Below are positions 34,403-43,797 of a DNA stretch of 64,000 nucleotides, in pieces (the first letter of the stretch is position 1; the number at the start of each line of letters is the position of its first letter). The stretch is from Lachnospiraceae bacterium (GTDB lineage Bacteria > Bacillota > Clostridia > Lachnospirales > Lachnospiraceae). The stretch spans positions 78,315 through 142,314 of the forward strand of contig JAMPGL010000003.1 of assembly GCA_023663945.1 (NCBI GenBank). Direction: 5' to 3'. A model generated the notes under the pieces. The model searched no databases, was not told the origin of the DNA, and worked only from the letters and a program-made list of their open reading frames with translations. The position numbers and the translations under genes are program-made.

Positions 34403-36091
34403 CTATTCGGGAACTTCTGATACATCTAAGTCATTCTTTAAATATTCCATCATGTAAGGCTTACGATTTTCCATAAAAGACTGTATATTCGCTACCGCAT
34501 CCAAAAACTGACTGCTGTCTTCTGCTCCCAAAAACCTTTTCAGGTGATTGCTCATCGGAATCTCCAAAAAAGTACGATGCTCTGAAATCGCAGCCTCTAC
34601 TTTCTTATCATCAAAAGAAGTATTCATAATATCCACAAATGTACTCGCAAACTGCCTCTTAAAATCATCATTTTGGCATAAATTGTCAAACATTTTACTG
34701 CTATCCCTAGTAATTTGTATCGTGTCCCAATCTACGATATCTGGGTCGAATGCTCCCGAATTGACATCAAACATAAGCCAACGCCATTTACCATCTTCAT
34801 ATTGCCCTTCTCCTTTTTCACGTGTTCTCCATAACGCAAAATTAGCCGCAGGCCAATCACCATATCGCCCAAAATAAATTTCACAAGCAAAATAATCAAT
34901 GAGACTCTGCATATCAAGAAGATCACAGGCATGTGCATAATTTTCATCAATAGAAAAATCGGTATTTTCCATATATGACACCATATCCAAATACAATGTG
35001 TAATCCTCTGCCTCTCCTTCTGCCAGCTCCCCACTTTTAATCATTACCACATCATCCTTATCTACGTTGTAATAATGTGCCACAAATACATCATCATACT
35101 TTTCTGTCAGCCAATACACACCCCAATACTCACCATTCAAAAACAACGCATAAGGTTCAAAATTCATCGTGCCAAAGCTTCTTTCTTTGGTAAGCTCAGC
35201 CGCCAGTCTGTCCCGAAGTTTAGAAATGCCATCACCTCCACCGACAAATAGCGTGACTGTATCTGCCATATAATTTGTTTCGAATAGATCTGCATAAAAC
35301 CTGCCTTCACCATCATACTGTTTTCTTGCATAAATATTTAGGCTCTTCGGCAAAAATCCCCGGCTTGCACCGCCTTGAATCCTAATCCCACATTCCTTAT
35401 CAAGAAACTCTTCTTTCTCTGCGTTAAAGAATTGCACATTTGCACTTCGTTCCCATTCAAGCCCGCGCTGATGATAATTTGCTCCCCACCAAGCCCATGG
35501 TTCTGTTGATTTATCCGCTTCGTTTTCGTACTCCTCGTATGTGTGCCCAAGAACATAAATCCCCTCTTCAAAGCCGAATAAACTTTCAGGATCTGTCACA
35601 ATCGAAATAATGCCCAGTCCATCATAACCTATTCGGTTTTCATAATTAATAAAATAATTTTTCGTTTTTGTTTCGCTAAAGTTTCCATCATTATCAAGAT
35701 ATGCTGCCCTTACAACTGTACATTTATCAACAAGATAGTCTGGCCGTACATACGCTGAAGGCTCCATTCCGCATGCTAAAATCTCTTCCGTCATAAATCC
35801 CGCTGTCACATCAGTCCTTGCAGAATGCAGATTATCATTTTCTGTGGCATCATTTATCAAAATCGGTTCTGTATATTGTATTGAATTTTCATCCGGCACA
35901 GATCCATCTAATGTATAATAAATCTTCGTTCCTCTTGGCGCATAAATCGACAAATGAAAAGCACTCTCATAAAATCCCGACTCCCTTGAAAATGTCAGGT
36001 CTGTATATTCATCATCACCTGCAAAGACAAGCAGACATAACAGTCCACATATTGCTATCAAACATCCCAAAACAAATCTTCTATTCATCAT
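34403..36091 (-). CDS. CotH-kinase family envelope protein
   Basis: 562 residues. A signal peptide or anchor (about 7-24) is followed by a chitobiase-C-terminal-like fold (APRGTKIYYTLDGSVPDENS, 51-70) and a CotH domain (about 230-550). CGIRIQGGASRGFLPKSLNIYAR, FLNGEYWGVYWLTEKYD and the active-site region with GDWPAANFALWR and WRWLMFDVNSGAFD are typical. CotH proteins are atypical protein kinases, first known on spore coats. Here the protein is exported and encoded with VTC and DUF4956 proteins, an arrangement that recurs in other bacteria as I recall. Its target is unknown. Confidence 0.88.
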   Translation of the reverse strand: MMNRRFVLGCLIAICGLLCLLVFAGDDEYTDLTFSRESGFYESAFHLSIYAPRGTKIYYTLDGSVPDENSIQYTEPILINDATENDNLHSARTDVTAGFMTEEILACGMEPSAYVRPDYLVDKCTVVRAAYLDNDGNFSETKTKNYFINYENRIGYDGLGIISIVTDPESLFGFEEGIYVLGHTYEEYENEADKSTEPWAWWGANYHQRGLEWERSANVQFFNAEKEEFLDKECGIRIQGGASRGFLPKSLNIYARKQYDGEGRFYADLFETNYMADTVTLFVGGGDGISKLRDRLAAELTKERSFGTMNFEPYALFLNGEYWGVYWLTEKYDDVFVAHYYNVDKDDVVMIKSGELAEGEAEDYTLYLDMVSYMENTDFSIDENYAHACDLLDMQSLIDYFACEIYFGRYGDWPAANFALWRTREKGEGQYEDGKWRWLMFDVNSGAFDPDIVDWDTIQITRDSSKMFDNLCQNDDFKRQFASTFVDIMNTSFDDKKVEAAISEHRTFLEIPMSNHLKRFLGAEDSSQFLDAVANIQSFMENRKPYMMEYLKNDLDVSEVPE

Positions 36092-36100
36092 TCAGCCTTA

Positions 36101-36772
36101 TCATCCTACCGTTTCTCCCGATTCGACAACCCAATTAACATGATCAATGCCGGGCACAGATGTCAGTTCATCTAAAACATTCAAATCTAATTCGCCTTTA
36201 GTCTTAATTTCCAATATCAGCTCTTCATGATCAACATCTTTGCTTGCTGTCCGAATCTTCCATTTTACAACATAAGACTCAAGCGTGTTTTGGAACAGCT
36301 CCCTGTCAATTTCTCCTTTTCCAACTACAATCAGCAAATATTTATTCCATATACCCGGTATTTTACTGGAAATAATGAGTACGGCTGCAATAAACAATAC
36401 AGAGGTAAACGTCAATTTATAGTTTTGCGAGCTTGTACAAAGTCCCTCCGCAATTGCCCAAAAAATAAATATGGTATCCCTGCTGTCTTTCACCGCTGTT
36501 CTGAAGCGAACAATGGACAATGCACCTACCATACCCAGAGAAACAGCTATATTACTACTTATCATCATCATAACAATCGCAGTAATTAATAAAACGGCAA
36601 CTAAAGAGCAGTTAAATTTTCTATTATATACTACTTTATCTGATGTAATAAAATAAGTCAGATAAATAATCAAGCCTGCTGCCAGCCCGCACAGCAAAAT
36701 AAAAAAGGTTCTTTTCACACCATAATTTGTACTATTTGTGTAAAAGTAACTAATCACTTCTTCTTTGGACAT
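36101..36772 (-). CDS. DUF4956 membrane protein
   Basis: 223 residues with four helices in the first 140 residues and a cytoplasmic C-terminal domain (about 145-223) of ferredoxin-like appearance (EELILEIKTKGELDLNVLDEL). The DUF4956 hallmark LGMVGALSIVRFRTAVKDSRD (80-99) is exact. The family is encoded next to VTC domain proteins and CotH proteins; function unknown. It lies 12 bases after the VTC gene and nine before CotH, so the three are surely one operon. Confidence 0.9.
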   Translation of the reverse strand: MSKEEVISYFYTNSTNYGVKRTFFILLCGLAAGLIIYLTYFITSDKVVYNRKFNCSLVAVLLITAIVMMMISSNIAVSLGMVGALSIVRFRTAVKDSRDTIFIFWAIAEGLCTSSQNYKLTFTSVLFIAAVLIISSKIPGIWNKYLLIVVGKGEIDRELFQNTLESYVVKWKIRTASKDVDHEELILEIKTKGELDLNVLDELTSVPGIDHVNWVVESGETVG

Positions 36773-36784
36773 AACGCCCCTCCT

Positions 36785-37492
36785 TTAATAATTAAAATCG
36801 TAATAATTCATGCGTCCAGAACAATATTTACTGTAGCTGCTTTGAGTCAAATCAAACCGGCTTAACGCATCCCGCAAAAATCCCATGCACTTACCGCTGT
36901 ACTTTATTTCTAATACAGCCTCCTCATACATAATAGGTGTATAATTAATTCTTGGAGAAAAAATGTCAAGATTTGCTTCCGATGATCTAACATTCATATC
37001 TAATGTTACCCTTATATCATACAGCGGATATTGATAAGCCAGCCTGTCATATTCAATCATTACAACCGGTCTATAGCCTCCTGATTTCAAAATATTATAT
37101 GCACTGACCCCGGTTTCACTATCTTGAAAGTATTTTGTAAGAACCTCATAGCTGCCAACAGAAAGTGCCTCTGCATCTTCTCTGGAAAGAATAAGGCTTT
37201 GCTTATGCTGCCAATCACCCATTTTTTTCTTCAGTTCCAGCTTACACAAAGATGCATCACCATTATAAGTCCTCATTCTAACCTTTTTTCTAACATCAAT
37301 TCCCGCTAATTTTTGTGCAAAATCAATATTATTCACAGATTCAAAATATAAACTCCGCACCGAATAAGAATCCCCTTTGCAGTAATTGTCCCTTTGCAAA
37401 AGGCTTTCCAAACATCGCTTGATATCTGGCACTTGTGCAACAGGAATAACATATTTTATCTCTTTTCTAAAAGATGAAAATTCCCCCTTCAC
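36785..37492 (-). CDS. VTC-domain protein (polyphosphate-polymerase-like)
   Basis: 235 residues, a complete tunnel-shaped VTC/TTM fold. RKEIKYVIP (9-17), VRSLYFES, KKVRMRTYN (69-77), LCKLELKKK, VMIEYDRLAY and VLEIKYSG supply the basic and acidic residues that line the tunnel and bind triphosphate and metal. In yeast Vtc4 this domain makes polyphosphate from ATP. Whether this bacterial member does so is not known. It leads the VTC-DUF4956-CotH operon inside a glycan locus. Start ATG 37492. Confidence 0.9.
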   Translation of the reverse strand: MKGEFSSFRKEIKYVIPVAQVPDIKRCLESLLQRDNYCKGDSYSVRSLYFESVNNIDFAQKLAGIDVRKKVRMRTYNGDASLCKLELKKKMGDWQHKQSLILSREDAEALSVGSYEVLTKYFQDSETGVSAYNILKSGGYRPVVMIEYDRLAYQYPLYDIRVTLDMNVRSSEANLDIFSPRINYTPIMYEEAVLEIKYSGKCMGFLRDALSRFDLTQSSYSKYCSGRMNYYDFNY

Positions 37493-37639
37493 CTTATCCC
37501 TCCAAAATATACTGTCAAATGATTCGTATTGCCAAAGCAGAAAAACTGTAGATTGTTTTTCATTATATCACCTTGCCAATATCCTTTCAAGGAAAATATA
37601 CTCCTCTTAAAATCTATCCCAAATTCACTCTATTACACA

Positions 37640-37668
37640 TTGTCAAAACCAACATTTTCTTATATACT
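37640..37668 (+). promoter_or_regulatory. Sigma-A type promoter for the GtrB-like gene
   Basis: TTGTCA (37640-37645), 17-bp spacer, TATACT (37663-37668), only 23 bases before ATG 37692; the ribosome site AAAGGAGATATATC lies between. Confidence 0.75.
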
Positions 37669-37691
37669 AAGCTATGTAAAGGAGATATATC

Positions 37692-38621
37692 ATGCCTGAG
37701 AATAATTTACTTTCCATTATCCTGCCCTCTTTTAATGAACAGGACAACATTCATCGGACTTTTCATATAATCCAAAAAATATTGCAAGCTTCAACCATCC
37801 CATATGAGATTATTTTTGTGGATGACGGCTCTAACGATCAGACTTATCAGCGTATTGCAGAGCTTGCTCAGCAATATGCCGAAGTGAAAGGAATTGCATT
37901 CTCCCGAAATTTCGGCAAGGAAGCTGCAATTTTTGCAGGAATGGAAGTTTCAAACGGTGATTGCTGCTTGATTATGGACTGTGACTTGCAGCATCCGGCA
38001 GAATTGATTCCCGAAATGTACCGCCTCTGGCAAGAAGGTTATGAAGTCGTAGAGGGAGTTAAATCCTCCCGAGGCAATGAAAGCTTTATTCACGCTTTCT
38101 GCGCAAATAGTTTTTATCGTATTATCAGCAAGGTTTCCGGCATTGACATGGCAAATGCCTCTGATTTTAAGCTTTTAGATCGAAAAGCAATTGATTCCTT
38201 ACTTGCTATGCCGGAACGTGCTCCTTTTTTCCGCGCCCTTTCATCCTGGATTGGTTTTCGAACCATAACCATTCCTTTCGAGGTACAGGAGCGTGAAATT
38301 GGAACTTCCAAGTGGTCGGCATGGAAACTAATTAAATACGCTCTCCACAATATTACTTCTTTTTCAGGGATGCCTCTCCAGATTGTGACCTTTCTTGGAT
38401 GGGTTATGTTTTTTTGCTCTATAGTTCTTGGCATTGAATGTCTGTACCGCTATTTCACGGGCACCGCGTTAGGAGGTTTTACAACCGTTATTCTTTTGCA
38501 GCTTCTTACCGGAAGCATACTGATGATCAGCTTAGGAATCATAGGGCATTACATTTCCAAAATTTACGATGAAATCAAAGCACGCCCACGGTATTTGATT
38601 TCCCAAAAGTGCGGATTTTGA
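37692..38621 (+). CDS. GtrB-like polyprenyl-phosphate glycosyltransferase
   Basis: 309 residues. A full set of GT2 motifs: IILPSFNEQDNI, IIFVDDGSNDQTYQ, FSRNFGKEAAIFAGME and MDCDLQHPAELIPEM (the metal site), then two C-terminal helices (about 230-255, 262-290) and SKIYDEIKARPRYLI. These enzymes load a sugar, usually glucose, on undecaprenyl phosphate in the cytosolic leaflet for use by GT-C type enzymes outside. It is transcribed alone from its own promoter and its stop directly touches the stop of the convergent GT10 gene. Confidence 0.93.
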   Translation: MPENNLLSIILPSFNEQDNIHRTFHIIQKILQASTIPYEIIFVDDGSNDQTYQRIAELAQQYAEVKGIAFSRNFGKEAAIFAGMEVSNGDCCLIMDCDLQHPAELIPEMYRLWQEGYEVVEGVKSSRGNESFIHAFCANSFYRIISKVSGIDMANASDFKLLDRKAIDSLLAMPERAPFFRALSSWIGFRTITIPFEVQEREIGTSKWSAWKLIKYALHNITSFSGMPLQIVTFLGWVMFFCSIVLGIECLYRYFTGTALGGFTTVILLQLLTGSILMISLGIIGHYISKIYDEIKARPRYLISQKCGF

Positions 38622-39599
38622 CTACAATAACCGTTCATACAAATAGTCCTGCATATTGCGATAACACTGCACTCTTTCATAGTTCTCTAAGACTGCCGGA
38701 AGCCTTATTTCATATTCGGCTTCCGTGCACTGGGCTAATACCTTGTCCAGACAGTCTAAATCCTTTTTGGTAATCTTAATGATTCCATCCGGATTAAAAA
38801 ATTCATCAATCTTCCGGGCACCCATATAAATAGGTATCGTCTGGGCTGCAAAGCAGCTGGTAAGCCGCTCTGTAAAATAATAGTCCGTAATTTCATTTTC
38901 AATGGCAAAGGAATATCGGTACGCCTGAAGGCTTTCCTCTGTAGTGACATAGCTCCCACCGTCAAACTTTCCCATTACATCCGCTTTGTGATTATCCTTA
39001 CAATAACGGGCAATGCTCATACGGACTCTATGCTGCTCACACATCTGCTTGTCGGAGCAGACAATAGACACATTTTTGCTTTTGTTCTGATAAGCCGTAT
39101 CTACCACCACTTCCGGGCAGTCTTTTCCATACCATACCTCTGCAGATAAGGGATAAAACTTGGCATTTGGCAGAGCATTCAATAACTGTTCGTCAAAAGT
39201 AAAGACTGCATTAAATTCACGCTCCAGACCTTTGTGTTTTTGAAAAATCTCGTAATCCTTGGGCACAATAACTCTGGATTCCCCAAACATTCCATACTTT
39301 CTCGCAGGATGTCCCATAGTTTCCAGCATGGCTTTATGTGTATAAAAATGAGTCTCTAATCCCCAATTGTACCGATCCCACAAAAAATGTTTTCCCACAT
39401 TTCCATATGGATTGTGTGCCGTATGCATATCGCGGATAAAAAAGAGCTCCATCGGCTCACCTTCTTTATTGTAAATGGGCGGTATCTGAGAATTAATCCC
39501 ATAAACCGTATTATAATAAGGCTTATAAATTTTAGCATTCGCTCGAATTGAAGCAGCCTTTCGTTTAATCCGCCTATACAGCTCTCTGCCTGTGCTCAT
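38622..39599 (-). CDS. GT10-family alpha-fucosyltransferase-like enzyme
   Basis: 325 residues, cytoplasmic, no membrane helix. The GT10 core is clear: YRYSFAIENEITDYYFTERL (227-246) and CFAAQTIPIYMGA, then FFNP. This is the donor-binding motif of alpha-1,3/1,4-fucosyltransferases. It would add fucose or a related sugar from GDP to a repeat unit; no GDP-fucose synthesis genes lie in the window. It is the last gene of the long minus-strand run and overlaps the flippase gene start by four bases. Confidence 0.9.
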   Translation of the reverse strand: MSTGRELYRRIKRKAASIRANAKIYKPYYNTVYGINSQIPPIYNKEGEPMELFFIRDMHTAHNPYGNVGKHFLWDRYNWGLETHFYTHKAMLETMGHPARKYGMFGESRVIVPKDYEIFQKHKGLEREFNAVFTFDEQLLNALPNAKFYPLSAEVWYGKDCPEVVVDTAYQNKSKNVSIVCSDKQMCEQHRVRMSIARYCKDNHKADVMGKFDGGSYVTTEESLQAYRYSFAIENEITDYYFTERLTSCFAAQTIPIYMGARKIDEFFNPDGIIKITKKDLDCLDKVLAQCTEAEYEIRLPAVLENYERVQCYRNMQDYLYERLL

Positions 39600-41131
39600 T
39601 TTTCTTTTCCTCTTTTCTTAACTATCATTGATACCACCGTCCTCACATATGACAGCAGCACACTAAATTCCTCTCTTTTAAAGCTGTATAATAAAAATAC
39701 TCCCGTGGAGACCAGCACACTGATTAACGCTTTAATCAGCACTCCGCCAATCCCGCCTGGAATCAATTTGACAACTCCTACCGTACCTGCCGCTGCCAGA
39801 ATGAACAGTAAAACCCGTACCAGAAAGCGCATATAATATTCCATCGGAGGTCTCTTAGCATAATGTTTATAAACTACCACAGTTCTCCCCATAAAAATTA
39901 GAAGATGACCGGCTACTGTCCCCACCATAACTCCTGCTACACCCATGGGAAACGCAAGCAGCAATGTCAGTATCACGTTCACTGCCGCCGCCGCAATCAT
40001 GTAATTCCGGTCACTTTCAAAATGCCCCAATGTATTTCTAAAATAATTCATCGGATTGTTACAAATAGCAATAAAAACATTAAACGAAAGCAAAACTAAA
40101 AATAAAAAAGGAAGTTGGAATTCTTGTTTTTTTAACCATACCAAAATAAAATCCTGACCTACTGCCACCATCCCCATTGCCGCCGTCAATCCCAAGTAAA
40201 ACCCAATCAAATCCAGCGCATGAAAAAAGCCGACTCCCTTCTCTGTATCTTTATCATATACCAAATTCCCAATACTTGCCTGCAGTGCCTGAAAAATCGA
40301 TAGAATAAACTCCTGTATTTTGGAAGAGATCATTAAGTAATTATTGACTAACCCTACTGTTCCTACTCCTAATATCGCCGTGATAATAATACTGTCAGAA
40401 CTGCCATATATCGTTCCTGCTATTTTCGTTGCCATCATATTTTTCACGTCATGCCACAAATTCAGCTTCTGAAAATCCTCTTTTGTCACTTTCGTTTTTG
40501 TGATCTCTGGAAAACTTACTCTGGAACGCCATGCTATAACCAAATTAGCAATAACATGGTTCAAAATACCTACTACCAGATATGCTATATAGCTTTTCCA
40601 TATTACCAGCACTGCCATCTTGCAGCAAGTAGACAGAATGGTCACAATCGTATCTACCATGGTACAAAAATATATTTTTTGATGCGTTACAAAAAGAATC
40701 CTGCGATATGCCAAAAAATAAGTACACAAGGTTGCCGTGAGCTGTAAATAGTAAATCACATAAATAAACTGCCAGCTTTCTGCATGATTCCTCAATAGGA
40801 GCGGAAGTAAAAATCCAGCCGCAATTCCTGCCGCGAGAACAAACAAGCCTACCACCTTATAAATCAGCTTGTACATATAAAGAAGCTTTTGAATCTGTTC
40901 TTTATTATCGGATGCAATCTCACTATACATATGATAAGTGATGATGCTTGCAATTCCCATTTCCGATAATGTCAAAAAGGAAAAGATTGAGGTAAACAGC
41001 CCGTCATACCCTAAATAATCCACTTCCAGAGAATCTAAAAAAAGCCGTCTGGTCACCAGACTCAGCACCGCAATCAACAATGCTGACCCCCATATATAAA
41101 TCAAATTGACAATTGAATTTTTAATTCTCAT
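39596..41131 (-). CDS. Wzx-like polysaccharide flippase (MOP superfamily)
   Basis: 511 residues with about 12-14 helices. The N-terminus (NLIYIWGSALLIAVLSLVTRRLFLDSL, then EVDYLGYDGLFTSIFSFLTLSE) and the internal GSSDSIIITAILGV are typical of Wzx/lipopolysaccharide exporter proteins of Bacillota. It would flip lipid-linked repeat units to the outer face. It is the only recognisable flippase of this type in the window, so it may serve the whole right-hand cluster. It lies nine bases after the DHHW gene. Confidence 0.9.
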   Translation of the reverse strand: MRIKNSIVNLIYIWGSALLIAVLSLVTRRLFLDSLEVDYLGYDGLFTSIFSFLTLSEMGIASIITYHMYSEIASDNKEQIQKLLYMYKLIYKVVGLFVLAAGIAAGFLLPLLLRNHAESWQFIYVIYYLQLTATLCTYFLAYRRILFVTHQKIYFCTMVDTIVTILSTCCKMAVLVIWKSYIAYLVVGILNHVIANLVIAWRSRVSFPEITKTKVTKEDFQKLNLWHDVKNMMATKIAGTIYGSSDSIIITAILGVGTVGLVNNYLMISSKIQEFILSIFQALQASIGNLVYDKDTEKGVGFFHALDLIGFYLGLTAAMGMVAVGQDFILVWLKKQEFQLPFLFLVLLSFNVFIAICNNPMNYFRNTLGHFESDRNYMIAAAAVNVILTLLLAFPMGVAGVMVGTVAGHLLIFMGRTVVVYKHYAKRPPMEYYMRFLVRVLLFILAAAGTVGVVKLIPGGIGGVLIKALISVLVSTGVFLLYSFKREEFSVLLSYVRTVVSMIVKKRGKEK

Positions 41132-41140
41132 TTTTCTTTC

Positions 41141-42316
41141 TTACCTTATTCCAAAACTGAATGCCTTATTATCTCCCTCCAGATAATCCAAATAATACAT
41201 TACTATGACTGCGTCTGGATGATAATCATCAATATACTCTTTTGTAAGCAAATACGAGGTTTCTCCCGATAAATGCCGTACTTCTTTATATCCCAAAATT
41301 AGGTAGCCGTTCATTGCCTCAGCAAAAGAGTCTGAAACAATTAATATTTTTTTATCATTTAAAGCATTATAATTTATATGAGTACCTCGAGAATTTCCTA
41401 AAACATAATCATAAGTATACCTTGACGTATACTGCTTATTTTTTAGAGGTTCATAATCAATTAAAAGTTCCTCAAAGGTTCCTTCCCTCTCTCCATCCGA
41501 GATATTTGTCTCAAAAGCCGGTGTTATGAGGACAAAATCATCAATACCTCCAAAATATATGCCTGTCCTCTGTCCCCGGCTTCCCAAATGCCATTTTTCA
41601 TAGACAGATAGTTTATAATTTGAAATATCATACACTCTGGTATCAACTTCTGCCTTTGTTTTCTCTTGAATCCATGCCGATATCTTCCCAGCAGCATAAA
41701 ATCCCCCTTCAGTTGTCCAATGATGATCCGTCTTATACATCAAGTCATATTGATTTACATTATCATCATGCATCTCCTTCCGGAAATCCAATGTCTCAAT
41801 ACCATATGCATTTACTATTTCTAGGAATCGGTCAATATTAACATTCCCATAATCTATAACTCCGGTTGGAAGTTGTGGATCATATTTGCATGATGTATAA
41901 GGCGTTGCCGCAAATAGCATTGGAATATCCGATTGATCAAGATAGCATTTCAGGTCGCGAAGAGCGTCTGCTTTACTGTTCAAAGCCTCATCTGCCTCAT
42001 AAGCGTGGAGTGTTGACAAATAACCATTATTCAATTTTATAACCCCGTTCATTTCATGCTGTCCAAGAACATTTCTCATAAGACCATTAAAATTAATAAA
42101 CTGTGTCTTTCCCCAAAAGTTAGAAATATAATCGGTTTCACCTTTGTTTCCCAAATCAACTGTCCACTCATTATAATCTATTTCATCATACACCCAAAAA
42201 TTAAAAACTTTTTTAGCATTTACTACAGCAAATAGTGCAACTAACACTAAAAACAGTACTCCATACATACTAGTCCGTCGAATAAAAACTTGGCTTCTCT
42301 TAAATAATTGTCTCAT
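41141..42316 (-). CDS. DHHW/AlgX-like SGNH protein, MBOAT partner
   Basis: 391 residues with an N-terminal anchor (about 17-33). YKTDHHWTTEGGFYAA (D197, H198, H199) gives the DHHW motif, and IVSDSFAEA (S328-D329-S330) the nucleophile. These are the signatures of O-acetyltransferases related to AlgX and AlgJ. It follows an MBOAT gene by nine bases, so the two are an O-acylation unit for the polymer flipped by the next gene's product. The DNA is AT-rich. Confidence 0.88.
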   Translation of the reverse strand: MRQLFKRSQVFIRRTSMYGVLFLVLVALFAVVNAKKVFNFWVYDEIDYNEWTVDLGNKGETDYISNFWGKTQFINFNGLMRNVLGQHEMNGVIKLNNGYLSTLHAYEADEALNSKADALRDLKCYLDQSDIPMLFAATPYTSCKYDPQLPTGVIDYGNVNIDRFLEIVNAYGIETLDFRKEMHDDNVNQYDLMYKTDHHWTTEGGFYAAGKISAWIQEKTKAEVDTRVYDISNYKLSVYEKWHLGSRGQRTGIYFGGIDDFVLITPAFETNISDGEREGTFEELLIDYEPLKNKQYTSRYTYDYVLGNSRGTHINYNALNDKKILIVSDSFAEAMNGYLILGYKEVRHLSGETSYLLTKEYIDDYHPDAVIVMYYLDYLEGDNKAFSFGIR

Positions 42317-42325
42317 AATACTCCT

Positions 42326-43729
42326 CTAAAAGTTAAAATAAATAAACGGATTATGCGCTCCTAATACCAAAAAAGATATTGCCCACAAAAATCCAACTAT
42401 GTATATGCACGGAAGAATCATTTTATCTAAAAATTTATAATTCATGCCTATTCTTTTTGATAATACAGGCGCAACCGGCGTTGAGAACAGCAATGCAGCT
42501 AAAATAAAAAAACCATATTCTCGAAGAATAGATACATCCTGCATATTCCAGACAGCGGTTTCACATCCGATGCCGATCATGGCTAGACAATAGTCAATAC
42601 CCTTCCTTAAACTGTCGGCATTAAAAATTACCCACCCAAAATTAATGTATATCAGAACGATAATACGATACAGAAAATGAAAACAGCGCTTTTTCCTTTT
42701 CTCTGGTTGTATAATATATTTTTCAAAAATTAATGCTGCAAAATACCAAATTCCCCATACAATAAAAGAATAGCTTGCGCCATGCCATATTCCTGTAAGA
42801 ATCCATACAATTGCCATATTCAATATATGTCTTGGAACAGAAACCCTCGATCCCCCCAATGGAATATATACATAGTCACGAAACCATCGCCCAAGTGAAA
42901 TATGCCAGCGTCTCCAAAACTCCGTTATAGATTTTGAAATATACGGATAATTGAAGTTTTCTTCAAATATAAATCCAAACATTTTTCCTAATCCAATTGC
43001 CATATCTGAATAGCCTGAAAAATCGTAAAAGATTTGCAAAGAATAGCAAATTGCCCCAATCCATACCCCAGCTATAGAGTTTTCCCTGCCAGAACTTTCA
43101 AAATAATGCTGTGCAGCTAACGCAAGATTATTTGCGAGCAATACCTTTTTGCAAAATCCCAGTATAAACCGCTTGACGCCTGCACCAAACAATTCCGGAC
43201 TTAAAACCCGAGAGTTAATCTGTTCCGCCACTGAATTGTATCTTACTATCGGTCCCGCAATCAGCTGCGGAAATAAAGCAATGTATAATCCTAAATCCAA
43301 TAAATTACGCTGTGCCTTCGATTTCTCATTATATACATCTATAATATAGGAAATTGACTGAAAAGTATAGAATGAAATTCCAATAGGCAGAGCAATATCA
43401 AAAAAAGAAAGTTTTATATGAAATAGTTGTCCTAAAACGCTAATAGTAAAACCCATGTATTTAAAAAGAAAAAGGACACCTAAATTATAAAAAACTCCTA
43501 TAATCAACAATAATCTTTTTATAGGATATTGTTCTATCCCAAGAGCTAAGAAATAATTAAACACAACAGACAGCATCATCAGAAAAACCAGTCTTGGTTC
43601 TCCATATGCATAAAAAATCAAGCTTGCCGCTAATAAAACATAATTTTTATACTGTTCCTTGCTAATATAATAAAAGAGTAAAGTAATTGGTAAAAAAACA
43701 AACAAAAAAATCGTACTTGAAAAAACCAT
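42326..43729 (-). CDS. MBOAT O-acyltransferase, AlgI-like
   Basis: 467 residues from ATG 43729 (MVFSSTIFLFVFLPITL). GAGGAG lies 11 bases upstream; the 14 open codons before it are not typical. FWRRWH (271-276) and H316 in TGIWHG are intact. It resembles the MBOAT at 23941-25362 more than the others (same N-terminus, GPIVRY and C-terminal NPFIYFNF). It stands between an SGNH lipoprotein gene and a DHHW gene, giving a three-gene acylation module. Confidence 0.93.
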   Translation of the reverse strand: MVFSSTIFLFVFLPITLLFYYISKEQYKNYVLLAASLIFYAYGEPRLVFLMMLSVVFNYFLALGIEQYPIKRLLLIIGVFYNLGVLFLFKYMGFTISVLGQLFHIKLSFFDIALPIGISFYTFQSISYIIDVYNEKSKAQRNLLDLGLYIALFPQLIAGPIVRYNSVAEQINSRVLSPELFGAGVKRFILGFCKKVLLANNLALAAQHYFESSGRENSIAGVWIGAICYSLQIFYDFSGYSDMAIGLGKMFGFIFEENFNYPYISKSITEFWRRWHISLGRWFRDYVYIPLGGSRVSVPRHILNMAIVWILTGIWHGASYSFIVWGIWYFAALIFEKYIIQPEKRKKRCFHFLYRIIVLIYINFGWVIFNADSLRKGIDYCLAMIGIGCETAVWNMQDVSILREYGFFILAALLFSTPVAPVLSKRIGMNYKFLDKMILPCIYIVGFLWAISFLVLGAHNPFIYFNF

Positions 43730-43797
43730 TTTCAATTTTCTCCTCAAGGTATTCCGGCAAATGAAAAGCATCCGATGTTAATCAGCGTTTTTCTAAT

